A stretch of 43,837 nucleotides of DNA from Bacteroidota bacterium. Lineage in GTDB: Bacteria > Bacteroidota > Ignavibacteria > Kapaibacteriales > UBA961. The position numbers were made by a program, and so were the translations under genes. Below, one piece after another: positions 40,452-43,837 of this stretch; position 1 is the first letter of the stretch, and each line of letters starts with the position of its first letter. The notes below the pieces were generated by a model that made no database searches, had not been told where the DNA came from, and saw only the letters and a program-made list of their open reading frames with translations. The stretch spans positions 1-43,837 of the forward strand of contig SXZI01000047.1 of the NCBI GenBank assembly GCA_005788035.1, given 5' to 3'.

Positions 40452-41909
40452 ATGAAGGATTCAACTTCACATACACATAAAAAAAAGGCAGTGTTGAAAC
40501 AACAATCTGCCTTTTCCTTTCTATTGCTATTGCTTTATGGCATGATGCTTCTCTCGTCTTGCGGAACATCTCGAAGAGCAGCAATGCTTTCTTCACTCGA
40601 ATTACAAAACGATGTCACTGATTCGATGAAGCGTCAATTCCTACTCACATCAACAAAGCATATTGACAGCGCAAAACCTGCCGAAATTCAGATGGAAATA
40701 ACCAGAATCGAAACCAATTCATATCCGGAACAGATTCGATTATTCGCCAAAGTTTATGATACAACAGGACACTATATCACTCATATAGCACCACCCTATC
40801 GCTCTGATCAAAAGTATTGGTATCTCCTCAAAGAAAAACTGGGGCGCTCAACGGTAACGATTGATGATTTCAAAGTCCGCGAGTATGGAGATGCAGACTC
40901 CATACCCTATGCAATCATGCTGAGCGTTGATTTCAGTGGTTCTATGTCCGGAGTAATGGATGCCATTTCTATGGGTACCGAATTATTCGTAAACATGAAA
41001 CAGCCACAAGACAGAATAGGGATTTCTGCCTTTTCGAAGGATTATACTGTAAAAGTTCCGATGTGGAAGGATAAAGAAATAATTGTCAATAAATTCAAAT
41101 CGACTTTTCTTGAAGGACAAGGGTATTATTCCGGCTTATATGATGCGATCATGAAATCAATGGAGGTATTCACCTCCGAAATTCCTGACACAGTTCCTAA
41201 AGTGATCGTTGTCTTTTCAGATGGCGAAGACAATTATTCGCAAGCACGATTAAAAATGATTCTCGACACCGCAAAGACGAAAGGTGTCAATATCTTCACG
41301 GTTGGTTTTGGTTATCCCAATGATGAAATCATGCGACAGATTGCACAATATACCGGCGGTAAATATTATCGAGCAAAAACAAAAGAAGAGTTGATTGCTG
41401 TCTTCCTCGATATTTACAGAAGTCTCCGGAATTTTTATAAAGTCACGTATAAAGCCCCTGAGTATTATGGAATACACAAAGTATTCATGGGCCTTGATTT
41501 CTCTTCGGATTCAGTTCATTGCGAAGGCGAATATGACACCGCACCACTCGGACCTGGATTCGATGTTGCCGATGGCTTCAAATATCCCATACACTTCGAT
41601 TTCAATTCTTCGATTGTTCGCCAGGAATCAATGATTCGTATTGATGAACTTGCCGAACTCATGGAACGCTATCCAAAATTGAGATTAGAGATTCAGGGAC
41701 ATACTGATAATATCGGTGGAGAAGAATTCAATCTCAAACTTTCAGATGCTCGATCCAAATCGGTGATGCAAGAATTGATTAAGAGAGGAATTGAAGAAAA
41801 ACGATTAAGAGGAAGAGGATTCGGTATGTCGCAGCCGGTTGCACCGAATGATACCGAACGAAATCGTGCCCTCAATAGAAGAACGCAATTCATTGTACTT
41901 GCAAAATGA
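40452..41909 (+). CDS. VWA-OmpA lipoprotein
   Basis: A 485-aa exported protein. The signal (about 18-38, FSFLLLLLYGMMLLSSC) ends in a lipobox, LLSSC. A VWA domain (about 150-330) has the MIDAS DFSGSMSG, then GTELFVNMKQPQDRIGISAFS and the second MIDAS region VVFSDGEDNY. The OmpA-like peptidoglycan-binding domain is C-terminal, with IHFDFNSSIVR, LRLEIQGHTDNIGGEEFNLKLS, DARSKSVMQELIKRGI and NRRTQFIVL. It therefore bridges a membrane lipid anchor and peptidoglycan and offers a metal-dependent ligand site. The start is uncertain: the first ATG has no ribosome-binding site, and a GTG or TTG at codons 14-15 is possible. A terminator-like hairpin covers codons 11-22. Confidence 0.88.
   Translation: MKDSTSHTHKKKAVLKQQSAFSFLLLLLYGMMLLSSCGTSRRAAMLSSLELQNDVTDSMKRQFLLTSTKHIDSAKPAEIQMEITRIETNSYPEQIRLFAKVYDTTGHYITHIAPPYRSDQKYWYLLKEKLGRSTVTIDDFKVREYGDADSIPYAIMLSVDFSGSMSGVMDAISMGTELFVNMKQPQDRIGISAFSKDYTVKVPMWKDKEIIVNKFKSTFLEGQGYYSGLYDAIMKSMEVFTSEIPDTVPKVIVVFSDGEDNYSQARLKMILDTAKTKGVNIFTVGFGYPNDEIMRQIAQYTGGKYYRAKTKEELIAVFLDIYRSLRNFYKVTYKAPEYYGIHKVFMGLDFSSDSVHCEGEYDTAPLGPGFDVADGFKYPIHFDFNSSIVRQESMIRIDELAELMERYPKLRLEIQGHTDNIGGEEFNLKLSDARSKSVMQELIKRGIEEKRLRGRGFGMSQPVAPNDTERNRALNRRTQFIVLAK
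40483..40521 (+). terminator. Terminator-like hairpin inside the VWA-OmpA signal-peptide codons
   Basis: AAAAGGCAG (40483-40491) pairs with CTGCCTTTT (40507-40515); the inner TGTTG/CAACA pair forms a second stem, and CCTTTCT follows. The hairpin stands about 35 nt after the DUF3108 stop, where a terminator for that gene would be expected, yet it is within the next open reading frame. Confidence 0.55.
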
Positions 41910-41921
41910 CAGGACAAATTC

Positions 41922-42704
41922 ATGAATATTCGTTTCGATAATAAAACTGCTCTCGTTTGTGGTTGTACGCAAGGCATAGGTTTGGCCATAGCCACCATGC
42001 TGGCCAATGCCGGCTGTTCCATCATTGGTTTCGCAAGGAATCAAGAAAGATTGCGCGCTGTGATTGATTCACTTCCCTCATCAGAAGGTCAACAACATCG
42101 TATGCTAATTGCTGATTTCTCTCATCCGGAAGATGTTAGGTCTGCATTGCAAAATCTTGAAGTTAGTGAAATAGACATAGTCATCAATAATTCCGGCGGA
42201 CCTCCATCAGGGTCTATTGAGTATTCATCAATCGATGAATTTCATGTGGCATTTGACAGATTACTCATGTCGTCTCACATCATTGCTCAGCATTGCATTC
42301 CTATCATGAAACAACGGGGATTTGGCAGAATAATTTCCATCATTTCAACATCTGTTAGACAACCTCTGGATGGTCTTGGCGTTTCAAATACCATTCGTAG
42401 TGCAACAGCTGCTTGGTCAAAAACATTATCCAATGAAGTCGCACAGTTTGGTATTACCGTAAATAGCGTCCTTCCAGGTGCAACAAAAACAGGAAGATTA
42501 TCAGCATTGATCGAAAAGAAAGCACTTGATCAACAACAATCAATGGAAGCTATTGCCGACGCCATGGCTCAAGAAGTGCCAATGAAGCGTTTAGGGGAAC
42601 CGGAAGAGATTGCTTCAGCCGCAGTGTTTCTTGCATCTGAACAAGCTTCGTATATAACAGGCATTACCTTGCTTGTGGATGGTGGGCGAACTCGGGCTTT
42701 GTGA
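41922..42704 (+). CDS. SDR-family protein with substituted catalytic Tyr/Lys
   Basis: A 260-aa Rossmann-fold protein of the short-chain dehydrogenase/reductase family, close to FabG-like 3-oxoacyl reductases. The dinucleotide motif is VCGCTQGIGLAIA (12-24), followed by ADFSHPEDV, VINNSGGPPSG, IISIISTS with S142 at the catalytic serine position, VNSVLPGATKTGR and FLASEQASYITGITLLVDGG. The YxxxK catalytic pair is replaced: counting 13 residues past the serine gives S155-N-T-I-R159. AGGACAAATTC before the ATG is a good ribosome-binding site. Reductase chemistry may thus be altered or lost; I recall a subfamily with similar SN-x-x-R sequences, so it may be conserved. Its stop overlaps the start of the permease gene. 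Confidence 0.85.
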   Translation: MNIRFDNKTALVCGCTQGIGLAIATMLANAGCSIIGFARNQERLRAVIDSLPSSEGQQHRMLIADFSHPEDVRSALQNLEVSEIDIVINNSGGPPSGSIEYSSIDEFHVAFDRLLMSSHIIAQHCIPIMKQRGFGRIISIISTSVRQPLDGLGVSNTIRSATAAWSKTLSNEVAQFGITVNSVLPGATKTGRLSALIEKKALDQQQSMEAIADAMAQEVPMKRLGEPEEIASAAVFLASEQASYITGITLLVDGGRTRAL

Positions 42705-43498
42705 TGCGCACTTATCTTGCAACCTTTCGAAGTGGTCTATCCTCATTGCTTGAATATCGCATGGATTATTTCAGCAATAGTTTTTTGTCTTTGGTGATTC
42801 TCATCATCGTTCAATACTTCTTATGGAATTCCGTATTCTCCGGAAGAGCGCAGCAAAACATTGGTTCATATTCACCCGACTTAATGTTTTTATATGCGAT
42901 CTTTGCAGCACTGTATGGAGTGATTATTCGTTCCGGTCGTATTGAAAAAAATGTTTCGGAAGAAATCAGAAAGGGGGACCTCAATAAATACCTGCTAAAG
43001 CCAATTTCTCATCTTGGATTTTCCGGTGCCCTTGCTGCATCAGATCGGATAGGCGTTATCTTTTCCACTTGCATACTCATTCCTTTCATCCCATTGGTTA
43101 CTTCATCTTCTATTTCACTTGAAGGTTGTGCATTATCCGTATTGCTCGTCATCATGGCTATGACAATCAAGTTTTTCATATCGATGTCTATCTCATATCT
43201 GGCATTTTGGTTTGAAGAAACATGGACATTCCATGTTATATTCGATATTAGCATGTGGTTTCTTTCCGGCTCGCTAGTTCCGATTGATGTGTTGCCCTCT
43301 TGGCTGCAATCAATTTCAACACTTTTGCCTTTTCAATATTTCGGATATGTGCCTGCGGCATTTTCGGTTGGACAATTAACTATGGATCATGCATTACACC
43401 ATCTAGGTTTATGCATCATTTGGTGTGTGTTAATGTGGGGTATGACAAGATTGATATGGAACATGGGAATCAGATCTTTCGGAGCTTATGGCGGTTAG
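42704..43498 (+). CDS. ABC-2 type transporter permease
   Basis: The 264-aa product, from the ATG overlapping the SDR stop (TGATG), is a six-helix ABC-2 permease. The N-terminal LEYRMDYFSNSFLSLVILIIVQYFLWNSVFSG has the conserved Arg-Asp near the first helix. A cytosolic VSEEIRKGDLNKYLLKPISH is followed by hydrophobic segments IGVIFSTCILIPFIPLV, ALSVLLVIMAMTIKFFISMSISYLAFWF, MWFLSGSLVPIDVLPSWLQ and ALHHLGLCIIWCVLMWGMTRLIW. The ELLIRKGDLxxYLLKP-like segment and the W(x)2-L-x(5)-LPFQY motif are typical of the ABC-2 permease group formerly called DUF990. No ATP-binding partner is in this window; the cargo is unknown. The last 4 bases overlap the convergent HpnE-like gene. Confidence 0.9.
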   Translation: MRTYLATFRSGLSSLLEYRMDYFSNSFLSLVILIIVQYFLWNSVFSGRAQQNIGSYSPDLMFLYAIFAALYGVIIRSGRIEKNVSEEIRKGDLNKYLLKPISHLGFSGALAASDRIGVIFSTCILIPFIPLVTSSSISLEGCALSVLLVIMAMTIKFFISMSISYLAFWFEETWTFHVIFDISMWFLSGSLVPIDVLPSWLQSISTLLPFQYFGYVPAAFSVGQLTMDHALHHLGLCIIWCVLMWGMTRLIWNMGIRSFGAYGG

Positions 43499-43837
43499 AT
43501 GAGAGATGCAGCTATGCCACCACTATATGCGGCACCTTCCAGCGTAGCAGGCAAACCGGTACGTGTCCAATCGCCCGCCAGGTAAAGACCTTTCACCGGA
43601 GTAGATTTATCAGGTCGACATTCTTCCGTTTCGGGATCAATCAACACAGTTGCCATTCTCTCTTTTATCACTTTCCAATGTAGTAATCGCGCATCGATCA
43701 TTTCAGGGAAACACATTCTAACTTCTTTCGCGCATGCTTGCGCAATGTCTTCAGTTGACATGTTCACGATATCATCACCAGCACTTATTGTCAATGCAAG
43801 CAATGATTCACCATGTTCCATTATAGTTGTCTTCCGA
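43495..43837 (-). CDS. hpnE: Hydroxysqualene dehydroxylase-like flavoprotein (N-terminal part off window)
   Basis: Only the last 113 or so residues are visible; the frame stays open through the right edge (preceded by RKTTI), so the ATG at 43821 is internal and not the start. The segment runs LLALTISAGDDIV, then CAKEVRMCFPEMIDARLLHWKVIKERMATVL, and ends TPVKGLYLAGDWTRTGLPATLEGAAYSG. The GLYLAGDWT and GLPAT-EGA blocks are the FAD-contacting C-terminus of phytoene-desaturase-like amine-oxidase folds, and the exact form is closest to HpnE, which makes squalene from hydroxysqualene. Squalene/hopanoid or carotenoid metabolism is implied. It is convergent with the ABC-2 permease gene, overlapping it by 4 bp. 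Confidence 0.8.
   Translation of the reverse strand, partial: RKTTIMEHGESLLALTISAGDDIVNMSTEDIAQACAKEVRMCFPEMIDARLLHWKVIKERMATVLIDPETEECRPDKSTPVKGLYLAGDWTRTGLPATLEGAAYSGGIAASLI

Noticed and set aside
1-43837. CRISPR array, rRNA genes, transposase or integrase
   Set aside because: No regularly spaced repeats, no rRNA sequence and no product with transposase or integrase motifs were seen on either strand.

Overview
This window is a gene-dense bacterial chromosome segment, roughly 40% G+C by eye, with genes on both strands and almost no spare intergenic space. It best fits the Bacteroidota/Chlorobiota (FCB) group. The reasons are sequences of the Bacteroidota -7 type (TAnnTTTG, two of them with a TTG 19-21 nt upstream) in front of several operon starts, an alphaproteobacterial/Thermus-type isocitrate dehydrogenase, a kinase-only HldA, and the character of the lipoproteins. 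A deep relative such as an Ignavibacteria- or Kapabacteria-like lineage is possible, but that placement is inference. The genome appears to make a heptose-containing envelope (HldA), queuosine (QueE) and probably a squalene-derived lipid (HpnE-like fragment at the right edge).

Layout. 1-4.6 kb: a YCII/muconolactone-isomerase-like fragment, an aldehyde dehydrogenase, a MarR-pirin-YceI operon with a clear operator palindrome, a divergent DUF1801 protein and a PhnB-like VOC protein. 4.6-12.9 kb: a MOCOS-like class V aminotransferase, dnaX with an overlapping orphan PaaB-like gene, obg, then a minus-strand unit (unknown gene, ybeY, DUF494/Smg, tRNA-Arg(CCT)), hldA-queE and a small unknown gene. 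12.9-17.6 kb: a large SNF2 helicase translationally coupled to a 609-residue protein whose C-terminus resembles XPB/Ssl2-type helicase-associated domains. 17.6-20.2 kb: an AT-richer block of four unknown genes, one with two tandem helix-turn-helix repeats, closed by a bidirectional terminator.

20.2-27.7 kb (minus strand): acyl-CoA dehydrogenase, a PhoR-like histidine kinase, a MutY without the NUDIX-like domain, a two-domain lipoprotein, isocitrate dehydrogenase with NAD-type coenzyme residues, FtsL-like, Ddl and a small membrane protein. 27.8-33.5 kb: pheT, an unknown gene, an OmpR-family regulator, a Lon-substrate-binding-domain protein, superoxide dismutase and an A-type iron-sulfur carrier. 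33.5-43.8 kb (mostly plus strand): YihY-family membrane protein, murF, mraY, a PhoB-like regulator, an S41 protease, a DUF3108 protein, a VWA-OmpA lipoprotein, an atypical SDR, an ABC-2 permease and the C-terminus of an HpnE-like oxidoreductase running off the right edge.

Most of the window is housekeeping: replication and repair, translation, peptidoglycan precursors (Ddl, MurF, MraY), envelope and oxidative stress. The least explained part is 12.95-20.17 kb, the helicase pair and the adjoining unknown block, and it is the best candidate for an undescribed system. No transposase, integrase, CRISPR array or rRNA was seen, and no stretch over 300 bases lacks a gene.
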